Under the pieces are notes generated by a model that made no database searches, was not told where the DNA came from, and saw only the letters and a list, made by a program, of their open reading frames with translations. A program made the translations under genes and the position numbers. Positions 33,999 to 44,346 of a stretch of DNA of 64,000 bases are shown one piece after another (the first letter of the stretch is position 1; every line of letters starts with the position of its first letter). Source of the DNA: Branchipolynoe longqiensis (taxonomy: Eukaryota > Annelida > Polychaeta > Phyllodocida > Polynoidae); the NCBI GenBank assembly GCA_030323885.1, contig CM059193.1, positions 54,650,749-54,714,748 on the forward strand, in the 5' to 3' direction.

Positions 33999-34113
33999 CG
34001 AAGAGCTCTGAGATAGTGTTGCTGGCAGTCTGCGCGTAGTCGTTGAGTTCGCTGCTGAGGGCTTTTATGATGGAAGGACTGCGGTCACCACCGTCTCCAT
34101 CGACAGAGCCACT
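33999..34113 (-). CDS. MADD: MADD linker exon w11
   Basis: 115 nt, phase 0 to phase 1, acceptor ..caccttcag and donor GTAAGG, both strong. It encodes SGSVDGDGGDRSPSIIKALS then SELNDYAQTASNTISELFG. The second half looks like an amphipathic helix. I cannot name a domain, but the splice sites and phase match the neighbouring exons. Confidence 0.85.
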
Positions 34114-34146
34114 CTGAAGGTGGACACACAGACAGCAGTTATAATT

Positions 34147-34450
34147 TGTTGGTTGGTTGGTGGAGTTTTACATCCTGGCAACACCTAAGGTCATAGCAGG
34201 ATGGGTACCGACTTGTGACAGTGAACACTCATGGCGATTTTATAGTGCTGCCCCACTGGGAGACCAGGCCACCAGCACCATGACCCGATATCCCACGCCT
34301 TCACAATAGCCTGACACTGAGACAACCAGTCCTCGTCCTATCCTATTAATGCCGAGCACCAGGCTAGGAAGCGACAAGTATCAATTTTGTAAGTCATAGG
34401 CTTGACTCGACCAGGAATTGAACTCCTGACCTTCCGCACATGAGGTATTC
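34147..34450 (-). repeat. SINE-1 copy
   Basis: ggttggttggtggagtttta through aggaagcgacaagtatcaat, with part of the head (gaattgaactcctgacc). It begins about 35 bp upstream of the w11 acceptor. Confidence 0.8.
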
Positions 34451-34739
34451 GAGTTCCAGAGTTGCTATGGTTACCTATCACGTGATGACATAACATAGCT
34501 ATACAAATAAGGGATCACAAATAAGGCCTCAGAAATGTTCAGCAATATATTTAGGGTTTTACAATGTTGTGTTGCTTTTCAGGACAAATGTGTAATCAGT
34601 AAATGCATTCATTTGAAATTAACTAGTATTTTTCACTTTGAATACATCGCTATTAAATAATTCAAAGGCGTACACTGTATATGTTTCGCAACACACAACA
34701 CAAATACCAACTGAACACGCACACAAACTTTACACACAT

Positions 34740-35293
34740 ACAAATACTAACACCCCGCCCCCACACACACATACACACACAAATACCAAGAACCCCCCCC
34801 CCCACATACATACAAATACTAACACCCCCCACACATACATACTAACACCCCCCATACATACACATAAAAACACCCCCCCACACACATACATACAAATACT
34901 AACAGTCACTTACTAACACACCACCACACCCACATACACATACCAACACCCCCCACACACATACACATACTAACACACCACCACACCCACATACCCCCCA
35001 CACGCATACAAATACTACACACACCGACATACATATACCAACACCCCCCCCACACACACAAATACTAACACCCCCCACAACCACATACCCCCCACACACA
35101 TACACATACAGATACTAACACACCCCAACACCCACACACACATACAAATACTAACACCCACACCCACACACATACCAATACCAATACCAACACCACCCCC
35201 ACACCCACACTAACATCACCCCCCCGACCCCTACCCCCACATACACATACAAATATAAACCCCTCGCACTCACACCCACCCCCACACCCCCAC
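34740..35293. repeat. A/C-rich array starting at the w10 donor
   Basis: Irregular units such as acaaatactaacaccccc and acacacatac, about 550 bp almost free of G and T on the plus strand. On the sense strand they read GTTAGTATTTGTGTGTGGGG, with GTTAGT about ten times. The w10 intron begins GTGAGTGTGGGGGTGTGGGG, so the array starts at the donor. Confidence 0.85.
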
Positions 35294-35299
35294 ACTCAC

Positions 35300-35645
35300 C
35301 CTGCCGAGGCTGGGGACGGCCGGCAGCCCGGGAATACCGGGGATGCCGGGAATACCGGTGATGCCGGGGCCCTTGGGCTGGCGCGGTGCCTTGTGGGGGG
35401 GCGCCAGGCTGCCCTCGCCGGGCCGCGCCGGGCCCTGCCCCATAGGGGGCGCCTTCAGCGACGCTGCCCGGGTCAGGTCCTGGGGCGCCGGGCGCCTGCC
35501 GCCAGGAGGCGGGGCGGCGCGGGTGGAGTCAACGGACGACGCGCGGTCCAGCAGCTGCGGGCCCGCGTCGGTGCCGCGCAGCGACACCTGGTGGGTAGGC
35601 GGAGGGGGCCGCGCCGGCGGCTCTGGTCGGGGCGGGGGGCCGTCA
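35300..35645 (-). CDS. MADD: MADD linker exon w10: proline/glycine-rich
   Basis: 346 nt, phase 2 to phase 0, acceptor ..cccggtgcag and donor GTGAGT. It encodes RDGPPPRPEPPARPPPPTHQ, VSLRGTDAGPQLLDRASSVD, a basic Pro/Ala-rich centre and GPGITGIPGIPGIPGLP before the end. It is very GC-rich compared with the introns. The GIPG repeat is collagen-like in appearance but too short to form a collagen helix. The intron starts with a G-rich repeat on the sense strand. Domain function unknown; phase agreement on both sides supports the exon. Confidence 0.82.
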
Positions 35646-35663
35646 CTGCACCGGGGGACAAGA

Positions 35664-35712
35664 GGTGAGATGAGGTGAGGTGAGGTGTGGTGAGGTGAGG
35701 TGAGGTGAGGTT
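35664..35712. repeat. GAGGT pentamer microsatellite next to the w10 acceptor
   Basis: About eight gaggt units on the plus strand, i.e. CACCT on the sense strand, forming an extended pyrimidine-rich tract just upstream of the w10 acceptor. Confidence 0.85.
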
Positions 35713-35714
35713 AG

Positions 35715-36675
35715 ATTGATGCCTCTTCAGAACTAGCCATTTTTAAAAGTAATTCTTAGTGTTAGTGCGAGTGAGTACCAGACACTTGCGGCCAAATAAT
35801 TTTTATTTTTAATTGGTGATCGTCCTTTTGATCAACATGAATCAGGGTCTGGCGGGCGGTTTTATATTTTTATTTTTTATATTTCCCAAATTTTACTGCA
35901 GTATTACTAATGTTTGATTACTACCGTTTTTCTGAAATCCGATAAATTCTAATTCAGAAACGCAACTGTACCTACTGATTGCAGATACAGGAATTAAATG
36001 ATGATATAACAATATTTCTATTCGTGGATTTGATCAAGCTAAAATCAAGGTAAATTGAGATAGGAGACAAACATATCAAAGAATCAATATCAACACTGAT
36101 CTTTATTTGGGAACCAACCTCGTTCTGGTATCAATATAATAAAACCCCTGAATACCCTACAACCTTTGTGGTTTCATTACGAGTAAAGCTATCTGGTGAT
36201 TGTTAAAAACAACATGAAAATAGAACACAAACTTTGGTTATGTACAAAGTAACTTATTAATAAGTACAGATGTATACTTAATTGGTCAACTCTTCAATAC
36301 GCGTGTATATCCAGGTTATTTCTGTTATGAGCAACGCTCAACTGAACTGAATTAAAGATGTATGTTTTTGTCGCTCTCATACCCCGAAAGCGGATAATAA
36401 AAGTCAAATAAATATTTGCCATTTGTCATTGGCCCCTATTAGCTCTCAGTATATCAAAGTACATGACCATTTGACCTCTGAGTCATGAGCTTCGGTGTGT
36501 GATCCTTTAAAGGCTAAGCTCTCAGCCAACGGAAAGGCGCGTCATTTGCCAATTAGTGGCCCGGGGTGTCCCACGCGCCTTACTGCGGAGAACTGATCTA
36601 CTTGGCTAGGCCACCCGACACCGCCTCCAGTGCAGACATTCGTAGCGGTGCCCTGTTCTCGCTTGTCAGGGCCAA
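35715..36675. other. intronic stretch, nothing recognised
   Basis: AT-rich intron; a GC-richer patch at about 36530-36675 shows no supported exon. Confidence 0.45.
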
Positions 36676-36677
36676 GC

Positions 36678-36958
36678 TAATGCCAAGTACACACCTACCG
36701 TATACGATTCGCGCACTAAAACTCACGACTCGACCCGACCCGCTTAAAACTGAAAACGGGCCATTTCATTTTTCGAATCGCGAATCGCAATCGTAATCGG
36801 CCCGTTTTAGCCCTAAAACTGAGTTTTAAGTCGTGAATCGCAATCGGTAGATGTGCTAGGGTATCACACACCTAACGACTTTCGTGCGCGAAACGTTCAG
36901 TTTTAGATCGTAAACGGTAGGTGGGTGCGGATGAACGGTAGGTGTGTACCTGGCATTA
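36678..36958. mobile_element. 281-bp MITE with 23-bp TIRs
   Basis: Left end taatgccaagtacacaccta; the right end read in reverse is TAATGCCAGGTACACACCTA, so the TIR is near-perfect and extends to ACCG. The inside is also partly palindromic (cgaatcgcgaatcgcaatcg). No ORF. The superfamily cannot be decided because the target duplication is unclear. Confidence 0.8.
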
Positions 36959-36959
36959 C

Positions 36960-37700
36960 AATTTGACTTAGTCACACCATGTGGCTTGTGGCAATTTGAC
37001 TGTCCTACACAAACTAGATAGAACGCAACTATTTAGTTATCTAAATTTGGATTATACCTAAACCTAAACTACACTGAGATAACCCTGCCTAGAAAACTAA
37101 CATAAACACCACCTACATTAAACGGATACAATGAATGCATACACTGACCGGACACACCACAAACTCTTAATTATAGCTGAATGTAATAATATTTTATTAT
37201 CTTAAGATTGTTCTTGTAATTAAATAGTTTAAATGACTGAAGTTAAGCAAAGCTGGAAGACATGAAAAAAACACACCCGGAAATTACTATTCGCTGTATT
37301 TAATTATTGACCAGTTTGTGTATATTATTTGATTACATTCTTATCGATACTTTTCCCCCCATGGTTTTCTAACTTTGTGAGCCGGCTTCCCTGTTGACAC
37401 CTTTATTACCCAGTGGTCTGCATGCTGAGCCTCGAACTGAGTCAGGAATAAAGTTTAGTTCTTCCCAATCCTGCTTTCACGTTCTTTGTGCCACCCCAGT
37501 CATGTGAATGAAAACAATAATAAATAAATAAATAAAGCATTGAATAACGACTTATGCCCATATTATTTAGACTGGAGTGTCTTGGGGGGGGGGGGGGGAA
37601 CTGAAATGATCTGTGAACGATATCAATGTTTCAAATGCTCAATAAACACCAATACACACCCGTTTCGCCTCCACCTTCACGAATTATAAATTAAAAAAAC
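36960..37700. other. intronic stretch, nothing recognised
   Basis: AT-rich intron with a poly-G run at about 37585; no gene or repeat family seen. Confidence 0.5.
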
Positions 37701-37706
37701 CCAAAA

Positions 37707-37857
37707 GCTTGTTTTATTTAACGACGCCTCTAGAGCGCGTTGATTTTTATCATTGGCTATTGGACATCAAACATATGGTCATTCTGACAAATATTTTGGG
37801 AGGAAACCCGCTGCTGCCACATAGGCTACTATTTCCGATAAGCTACGTCCCGCTACC
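37707..37857 (-). repeat. SINE-2 with a large internal deletion
   Basis: tgttttatttaacgacgcct runs to ctatttccgataag and then joins directly to ctacgtcccgct, which is the head end of full copies. About 190 bp are missing at a short aagc homology. It lies 27 bp from the w9 donor. Confidence 0.85.
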
Positions 37858-37883
37858 TAAATAAAACAAAGACAAAGACTGAC

Positions 37884-38125
37884 CGGCGAGGCAACTCCTT
37901 CAGCCGCTGTGGCGGTGGCGGTATGGGGGGCGGCGTTCTTTCAGTCGAGCCCTCATACCGGAAGTTGTTTTCCGTCTTGGCCGTCGGGGTCACGTTACCA
38001 GAATCGTACCGGAAGTGGCCTTCGTCACGCCCCATCGGTGTGTTGCTGGCACTTCCGGAAGAGTCGTATCGCACTTCCGACTTCTGAGCATTCGAGGGTT
38101 CAAACCGGAAGTGGTCCCCCTCGCC
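37884..38125 (-). CDS. MADD: MADD linker exon w9 with FR[FY][DE]-type repeats
   Basis: 242 nt, phase 0 to phase 2, acceptor ..ccactgcag and donor GTCAGT (C at +3 is unusual). It holds four degenerate repeats about 17-20 residues apart: HFRFEPSN, EVRYDSSG, HFRYDSGN and NFRYEGST, followed by a proline cluster (TPPPIPPPPQRLKELPR). The repeat is also visible in the DNA as recurring ccggaagtgg-like words. No domain recognised; the proline cluster could bind SH3/WW-type partners, which is inference. A shortened SINE ends 27 bp beyond the donor. Confidence 0.8.
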
Positions 38126-38259
38126 CTGCAGTGGCAATGACAAGGCGAATTTAGGTCAGTCAGTGAGTTTGTTGGGCAGGGATGAAAGTGGTCTCCGGCA
38201 AAAAAGCGGAAACACGGATATTCTCCCATAGGCTTAGCACTGTCAGGGAATCGCGAAAA

Positions 38260-38410
38260 ATTCTTGGAAGTCAGGTTTCATACATATTGGTATATCCTGA
38301 TAGTGCTGTGGCATTTGAACCACGTATTAGTATACGCTGATAGTGCTGCGGCGTTTGAACCACATATTAGTATACAATGATAGTGCTGCGGGATTACAGT
38401 ACAGTAATAA
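38260..38410. repeat. short ~48-bp triplicate
   Basis: tattagtatac..tgatagtgctgcgg..tttgaaccac occurs three times at about 38288-38400. Confidence 0.7.
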
Positions 38411-38627
38411 TCACGGAAATCTGCGAAATCGCAGAAATCTTCCATCCCTGGTGGGGGTTTTACATCCTAGCAACAGCTAAAGTTTCTTGAGGTGGGTAGA
38501 GGATGGTGGGGGAAAAACGTTTGTTTGTTGGGGTTTTACGTCCTAGCAACATCTCCGGTCATATCACGACTGGAGGGATGGGGGGGTAAATAGTTTTCTT
38601 TTGAATATTCATATGTCAGCAACAAGC

Positions 38628-39011
38628 TTAAAGTTGCATAATCCGCTGTCTTTGAGTTTTTGTCATTTTCTGAGATAAAATATTAGGTTGATCACTATAA
38701 TCTACCTTATTTAGTTTTAAAGTAACTTTTATTTTGAAGTAGTTTGAAGTAACTTTTATTTTAAATGGCTGACATTTGATATATTTGAAGTGCAAACATG
38801 TCAAATAAAATATTGACATGTATGCCAACTATCTGACACCATAGGCCTATGCAGTAACATGTTCTATTAAATTGACTCGGTATTCCCTTCTAGGTGGTAA
38901 CAAATGCTTAATAAGTGCACCAGTATCTAAGTTAGATATTTAGAATCAAATCTAGATTATAACTGCTTTGGATTTGAAAATGTGATGCTTCATCCGACTA
39001 TGCAGCTTTAA
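38628..39011. mobile_element. TTAA-type MITE M1, complete copy
   Basis: Ends ttaaagttgcataatccgct and catccgactatgcagcttta. An internal taacttttattttgaagtag is duplicated. It ends about 40 bp from the w8 donor. Confidence 0.8.
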
Positions 39012-39051
39012 ACAAAAATATCTCCTCTGAGTCAGTGATATTTCAGCTCAC

Positions 39052-39248
39052 CTGTCCAGGCCTTGGCGGCTCCTTTGCATACCGGGGGCTGGACGAGTCC
39101 GATGAGCTGTCGTCGTCATCATCATCGTCGTCGTCGTTGTTGTCGCTGTCGTTCGACACATAGGCGTCGGGTAGTTGGAGCTTAGAAGGTGGTGTGTAAA
39201 CACACGATTCGTCCACCATCAGGTACTGGTCCTCCCCAACATACTTGT
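39052..39248 (-). CDS. MADD: MADD linker exon w8 with a poly-Asp run
   Basis: 197 nt, phase 2 to phase 0, acceptor ..gcactcag and donor GTGAGC. It encodes DKYVGEDQYLMVDESCVYTP, PSKLQLPDAYVSND, a run of nine Asp and a Ser-rich tail ending RYAKEPPRPGQ. I recognise no domain; it is a disordered acidic linker. Phase agreement with w7 (G+AC gives Asp) and with w9 supports it. The GAC/GAT repeat is a likely site of length variation. An ORF continues upstream of the chosen acceptor, so the 5' boundary is less certain than the 3' one. Confidence 0.8.
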
Positions 39249-39359
39249 CTGAGTGCACAAAGGTCACCGTCAGGTCACATGGCGGGTCTTTTTTTTTTCT
39301 TGAAGATTTATACTGCCTATCATGGATAAGTCTGAATAGACTTGTTTTCACCATTAGGC

Positions 39360-39600
39360 AGTTTCTCGATAGAAAGCCCGAGCCTACACTTTTACTGACC
39401 CAAGGGATTTTTAACCTCCCACACCACATAGACATGGTATGAGAGCAACCGGTCTTTGATGACGCTGTAAGTTATACACAGTGGTGGAAATACAAATTGG
39501 CAGAGGTGGGGGCATGAGGAATCGAACCACCAACCTTCAGATTAGGAGTCCGACCTAGAAAAAAGTCAGACACTCTAACCAGGCCTCCACAGAGAACACC
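39360..39600 (-). repeat. SINE-4 copy
   Basis: gatagaaagcccgagcctac through ccaaccttcagattaggagt, same structure and orientation as 20935-21185. Confidence 0.8.
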
Positions 39601-39639
39601 ACAAATGTTGGTCCACGCACCAAGACTAATACACCCGAC

Positions 39640-39960
39640 CAGTTAAGGGGAAAGTACCCGAATAGAGTGCTTCCAGATACTGCCGATAGATGTCACTAGC
39701 TTAACTGTGTTAAAGGGAAAGTACCCAAATAGAGTGGTTCCAGATTCTGCCGATAGATGTCACTAGCTTAACTATGTTAAAGGGAAAGTACCCAAATAGA
39801 GTGCTTCCAGATTCTGCCGATAGATGTCACTAGCTTAACTGTGTTAAAGGGAAAGTACCCAAATAGAGTGCTTCCAGATTCTGCCGATAGATGTCACTAG
39901 CTTACTGCTGATAGAGGTCACTAGCTTAACTGTGTTAAGGGGAAAGTACCCGAATAGACT
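39640..39960. repeat. ~66-bp tandem repeat, five units, with an outlying unit
   Basis: Units of gggaaagtacccaaatagag, tgcttccagattctgccgat, agatgtcactagcttaactg and tgttaaa. A lone unit sits at 40545-40600, about 600 bp away. Confidence 0.92.
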
Positions 39961-40609
39961 ACATCACGGTTCCAGCGGCGCGGTGCATTGTGGGATGCAT
40001 CAGAGCAAAACAACAACCCCCAAAAGCACATGGCACATGCTAATACACTGGGTGCAGCTATGAAATGTGCTAGTTTCAGCTCATCTCAGCTCTTGTTTGA
40101 AACATAGAATACTAACTAAAAAAATATATATAATAAATTAAGATATTAATCTTTTATCCAGCATTGCATTTACATCAATATAATCAGCACATCTTATGCC
40201 ATGTGCATTTAGATTTAGAAAGATCTAGGCACTCAGACTAGTGTTAGAGCCATAGCCAGAGTACTCAATGCATTGTCAATGGCAGTGAGCAATCTCCATA
40301 CAGAAAAAGTAAAATATTGATAAAACCACACAACCTAGAGACAAACCGCTTGGAACACATATAAACAACATGTTTAACAAAAAGATTATATTAGATTTAT
40401 AAGGTTAGGGTTTTGGATTTCTATTAATTTTGAATAAAACTGACATTTTTCAATGCTCGTATAGGCAAAGTCAATGGCCGTATGGCTTTGCTTTGCTCCC
40501 ACGGCCGTTTTCAGCGCATGCGCAGTCGGAACCGTGATGTAGTCTATAGAGTGGTTCCAGATTCTGCCGATAGATGTCACTAGCTTAACTGTGTTAACCA
40601 GTTAAACTA

Positions 40610-41250
40610 GCAGTTAAGCTGGTGACATCACTTTATCCTGAACTGTCTGGATGGATTGGGTTAAATGAGCAGGTGGCGCTCATTTGCTGTCATTGCTGGG
40701 GGTGCAGAGAACAGGTAAGCAGACCCTCCCACATGTCAATCACAATCCAACACGCCACCCCACTGGGTGACACTATAACATCCACGGCCAATCACAAACC
40801 ACCCTCAACAACAACCCCCAGCCTCGCACCAGCGAGAGCCTCCGAATAGCCACTCTCACATGGATCACCGTCGCAGCACCACCACTTCTCAACCCACCCA
40901 CCCACCCACACCCAATGCACTTAACTTGGTATCAAAACTAAACCCGAGCAAAAATAATAAGAAACTAAAAAACTATAAAATTGACTTGATAAAAAATTGA
41001 ACTTGATATTAATGTGATGCTATAATTGACTTGATTGATGTAGAATAGTTGATTGATCATTGATGTACGGTGATTATGATCGAACTTCATTGTGATATTT
41101 CATGTACTCTATTATATCTATACTACTGCATAACTTCATTTGCATGTTGAACCTTGTTACCGGTACACACAGCCTGATGTTGAAAATAACAAATTACCCA
41201 TAAACCCTTTTTTTAAAGGGACCAAGCGCAATGAACTGCTTCCCAATAAT
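40610..41250. other. intronic stretch, nothing recognised
   Basis: The words ggtggcgctcatttgctgtc and attgctggggg resemble 61190-61220. Otherwise no gene or known element. Confidence 0.4.
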
Positions 41251-41254
41251 TCAT

Positions 41255-41510
41255 TCTTGCCATTGCCATCAGAGGCTGGGTTGGTGGTGGAAATCATCTA
41301 TAAGACCTTTTACGCAGAGCATGCTGCACAGTGAGCTTCGATCCAATATTTAATTCTTACCACTGCCGTCAGAGGGCGGGTTAGTGGTGTGAATCGTCTA
41401 TAAGACCTATTCTGCAGAGCATGCTGCAAAACAAGCTGCTACCCAATACATTAGTTCTTCCACTGCCGTCAGAGGGCGGGTTAGTGGTGTGAATCGTCTA
41501 TTGTTAGCGG
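41255..41510. repeat. ~100-bp repeat with CTCF-like cores, three units
   Basis: Cores such as cactgccgtcagagggcggg followed by gtggtg..aatc.tctat.agacc, at about 41265, 41362 and 41463. Same family as 9290-9690 and 50620-50760. It ends about 15 bp from the w7 donor. Confidence 0.75.
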
Positions 41511-41526
41511 GTGTAATAATCCTTAC

Positions 41527-41637
41527 CTGGGGTTTCACCATTTATATCACTGTTTACGATATCGTTGACAAAGTCAGTAATCGAAGAGTAGGAAGAGCTG
41601 GTACTCTCTGCCCCATCACTGTCACTCCCGCTCTCAT
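41527..41637 (-). CDS. MADD: MADD exon w7: acidic/serine segment
   Basis: 111 nt, joins w6 as D-ESGSDSDGAEST and continues SSSYSSITDFVNDIVNSDIN then GETP. Human MADD has YSSLGDFVS..MKCDI.GDTP at this point, so the segment is conserved although its N-terminal half is low-complexity Ser/Asp. Acceptor ..tgtttcag, donor GTAAGG. Two repeat copies with CTCF-like cores lie just downstream in the intron (from ~41480 down to 41360). Confidence 0.93.
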
Positions 41638-41736
41638 CTGAAACACACAATGGTGGATGGTTAGCGCATGACTCAGCATCTTTTTGGGCCTCGCCTAAAA
41701 TGTCTACATATTGCAAAGTCCATACACATGTGAAGA

Positions 41737-41990
41737 TATGGAATTCAAGGCTTTTCAAGGCTGTTTTAGATAGGAATTCAAGACTGTTTTCATTTGGATT
41801 TCAGGAAAAAAAAAAAAGGCAATTGCTGAGTTCAGACTACTTTAGATCAGTGGGGACAGTTTCATGGAATTCAAGGCTTTTCAAGACTAATTACCCAAAA
41901 TAGGTTAAATTCAAGGCTTTTCAAAGCCTTGAAATGGGGCAAATGAAGTTCAAGACTTTCCAAGCCCTGTATGGACCCTGCAAATAGCAT
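41737..41990. repeat. dispersed CTTTTCAAG repeat
   Basis: Shares caaggcttttcaaggctgtt, gatcagtggggacagttt and ccttgaaatggggcaaatga with 4325-4600. Confidence 0.75.
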
Positions 41991-42151
41991 ACAATGCAAT
42001 CTCGCCAACACTACCCCCCCCCCCCCTCCATCCCTCTTTTCAAACAGTTCCTATCCATTTATCATCAACATCAAAGCGATTCGTGTAAATAACTACCACC
42101 ACTTACATCTGGAAGACACCAGTGCGAATACAGGCGCTTCATTCACCTCAC

Positions 42152-42276
42152 CTGTGGGGATGTCGTCACTCATCTAGACGAGACTGACATTGAGCAACAT
42201 GGCCAGCGTCGAGGCCTCAATGTAAATGGCGAAGTCGACCTTCTGCAGGTTCTGGCAGAACCACTTGGACTTGTCG
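42152..42276 (-). pseudogene. partial copy of exon w6 with an in-frame stop
   Basis: 125 bp colinear with the last 125 bp of w6 (42531-42655), including the ACCTGCAGAAGGTCGACTTC region and the GTGAGG donor. In the w6 frame a GAG codon (in VSLVETS) has become TAG. It lies in the w6-w7 intron. Confidence 0.92.
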
Positions 42277-42299
42277 AATATTTTTTTTAACAAAACAAA

Positions 42300-42530
42300 A
42301 GCGCAAATACAAGCGCACCTTTTGCCTCACCTGTGGGGATGTCGTCGCTCGTCTCGATAAGACTGACATTGACCGCCATTAACAATAAATCTAAACAAAA
42401 GCGCAGATATAAGCACCCCTTTCGCCTCACCGGTGGGGATGTCGTCGCTCGTCTCAATAAGACTGACATTGACCACCGTTAACAATAAATCTAAACAAAA
42501 GCGCGAATACAAGCACCCCTTTTGCCTCAC
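42300..42530 (-). repeat. two ~100-bp units, each with the w6 exon end and donor
   Basis: Units have exon-end starts at 42331 and 42431, exactly 100 bp apart and 100 bp from the real junction. Each carries about 60 bp matching the end of w6 (ACATTGACC..ACATCCCCACAG/GTGAGG on the sense strand) and about 40 bp of intron (aacaataaatctaaacaaaa, gcg.aatacaagc). Confidence 0.93.
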
Positions 42531-42747
42531 CTGTGGGGATGTCATCGCTCGTCTCGACAAGGCTAACATTGACCGCCGTGGCCAGCGTCGAGGCCTCGTC
42601 GTACACGGGGAAGTCGACCTTCTGCAGGTTCTGGCAGAACCACTTGGACTTGTCGCCGACGAGCAGTGGGTCGTACACGCCCGTCTGTACCCGCAGGAAC
42701 ACCACGTTGGTCGGTGACAGCGACCACTCCGCGAAGTACTCCACCGC
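42531..42747 (-). CDS. MADD: MADD exon w6: end of the dDENN region
   Basis: 217 nt, starts in phase 0 and ends in phase 1, acceptor ..ccggctgcag and donor GTGAGG. It encodes AVEYFAEWSLSPTNVVFLRV, then a GDKSKWFCQNLQKVDF block and NVSLVETSDDIPT. Human MADD has AVEYFGEW.L.PTN and a GDKPKWYAHQLQ block at the same place. The 3' end of this exon with its donor is duplicated three times in the next 380 bp of intron; the largest duplicate carries a stop codon. Confidence 0.96.
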
Positions 42748-42989
42748 CTGCAGCCGGAAACGAGGCGATTAGGGTGTTCATGTGACAGCTTACGGCTTAG
42801 GGGTCAGTGACTGGAGGTCGTGGTCGACTCGTTAAAAACGCTAGATGGGTGGCTACCTGGCTGGGTGGCTGGGTACTGGCTAGTTGGCTAGCTGGCTGAT
42901 TGACTGGCTGATGGAGCGAGTGAGATATATATATCGGGTCATGGTCTCCCAGAAGGGAAGCACTATAAAGTCACCAGGAGTATGCACTG

Positions 42990-43235
42990 TTGGTGTCCGT
43001 CCTAGCAACATCTAAGGTCACATAACGACGGTTACCGACTTGTGACAGTGCACACCCATGGTAACTTTATAGTGCTGTCCCACTGGGAGACAGCCACTGA
43101 CACCATAGCTCGATTTCCACCTCAGTCACATTATCCTGAGACTGAACTAGCCAGTCCTTGCCCTATCCTAGTAATGCCGAGCGCTAGGCTAGGAAGAAAC
43201 AAGCATCAATTTTCTAAGTCTCTACTTTGACTCCC
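42990..43235 (-). repeat. SINE-1 copy, head lost
   Basis: gtcctagcaacatctaaggt through aggaagaaacaagcatcaat. Confidence 0.8.
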
Positions 43236-43239
43236 CAGA

Positions 43240-43630
43240 GGTCACTAAATATACACACAACTCCCTTTTCCCACGCTTTTAGCCATAAGATCGTCTGCGA
43301 CAACTAAATGTCGTACAATGCCAATTAAACTAACGACAGGTGACGTTTAGCGTCCAGGACCGACTCTCTTGGTGAAAAAATAGGTGATTAATTCTGGGAT
43401 TTTAGCGGATTTCTTTGAAAGCAGACGACAGTTGGGCGGCAAGAGGAGACTGGTTCGTGATTGGCTGAATGCCAGGCTGGAAGGCTGAGACTCGGCTTTC
43501 TTTTTAAAGGTCGCTCTGTGCCACATGAAGCGCTCAACTGGCTCCATGCCACCCACCCACCGCTACCCCCCTCCCACCCCCCTCCCACCCCCTCCCACCC
43601 ACCACCCATCTTCCCCTCCTGCCTACCCAA
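43240..43630. other. intronic stretch with a C-rich microsatellite
   Basis: cccccctcccaccc-type repeats are at 43550-43612; no gene seen. Confidence 0.5.
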
Positions 43631-43632
43631 AG

Positions 43633-43948
43633 CTTGTTATGTTTAACAACACCTCGAGAGCACGTTGATTTTCGTATCAATGGCTAGTGGACGTCAAACA
43701 TATGATCAGTCTGCCCGCTGCCTCCACATATGCTACTCGTTCCGAAAAGCAGCAAGGGGTCTTTTATATGCACTTTCCCACAGACAGGACAGCACATACC
43801 ACATCCTTTGTTGAACCAGTTGTGGACCACTGGTTGGAGTGGAAAATAGCCCAAACTGCAAATGGGTCCACTGAGCAGGATCAATAGGATGACCTTCACC
43901 TTCACAGGTGGACACTCTACCGCCTGAGCTACCTCTCGCTGCCCCTAT
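43633..43948 (-). repeat. SINE-2, full copy
   Basis: ttatgtttaacaacacctcg through ccgcctgagctacctctcgc. The minus-strand head GTAGCTCAGGCGGTAGAG is a good tRNA A box. Confidence 0.9.
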
Positions 43949-44004
43949 AACACTATCTATGCAGCTTTAATGAACAAATGTAATAAAACCCCCTTTTTCT
44001 TAAT

Positions 44005-44310
44005 GATTTGTTTGTATGTTGTTGTTTTACATCTAAGGTCAGGACGGGTACCGACTTGTGACAATGCACACTCAGTGACTTTATAGTGCTGCCCCACTGA
44101 GAGACCAGGCCACCAGCACCATGACATGATATCCCACTCAGACACATTATCCTGAGACTAAGCCAACCAGCCCTTGCCCTATCCTAATAATGCCGAGCGC
44201 CTGGCTAGGAAGTGACAAGTATCAATTTTAAAGTTATTTGTTTGACCTTACCAGGGTTCGAACCCTAAAACTGGAGACGGACGCTCAACTCATTCAGCTA
44301 TCCCATCTGC
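44005..44310 (-). repeat. SINE-1, full copy
   Basis: gtttgtatgttgttgtttta through ggttcgaaccctaaaactgg, ending about 35 bp from the w5 donor. B-box-like GGTTCGAA is on the minus strand. Confidence 0.85.
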
Positions 44311-44346
44311 CTTTTTTTAAACAATAAAAAGACAAAAGTGAATTAC

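Noticed and set aside
34638..34916. A Thr/His/Pro-rich plus-strand ORF
   Set aside because: Translation of the A/C-rich array behind w10.
35343..35678. A 111-codon plus-strand ORF over w10
   Set aside because: Antisense shadow of the GC-rich coding exon.
42152..42276. A functional mutually exclusive copy of exon w6
   Set aside because: No acceptor precedes it, it is only the 3' part of the exon and it has an in-frame stop.
43388..43646. Gly- or Pro-rich ORFs near 43.5 kb
   Set aside because: They follow from a C-rich microsatellite.
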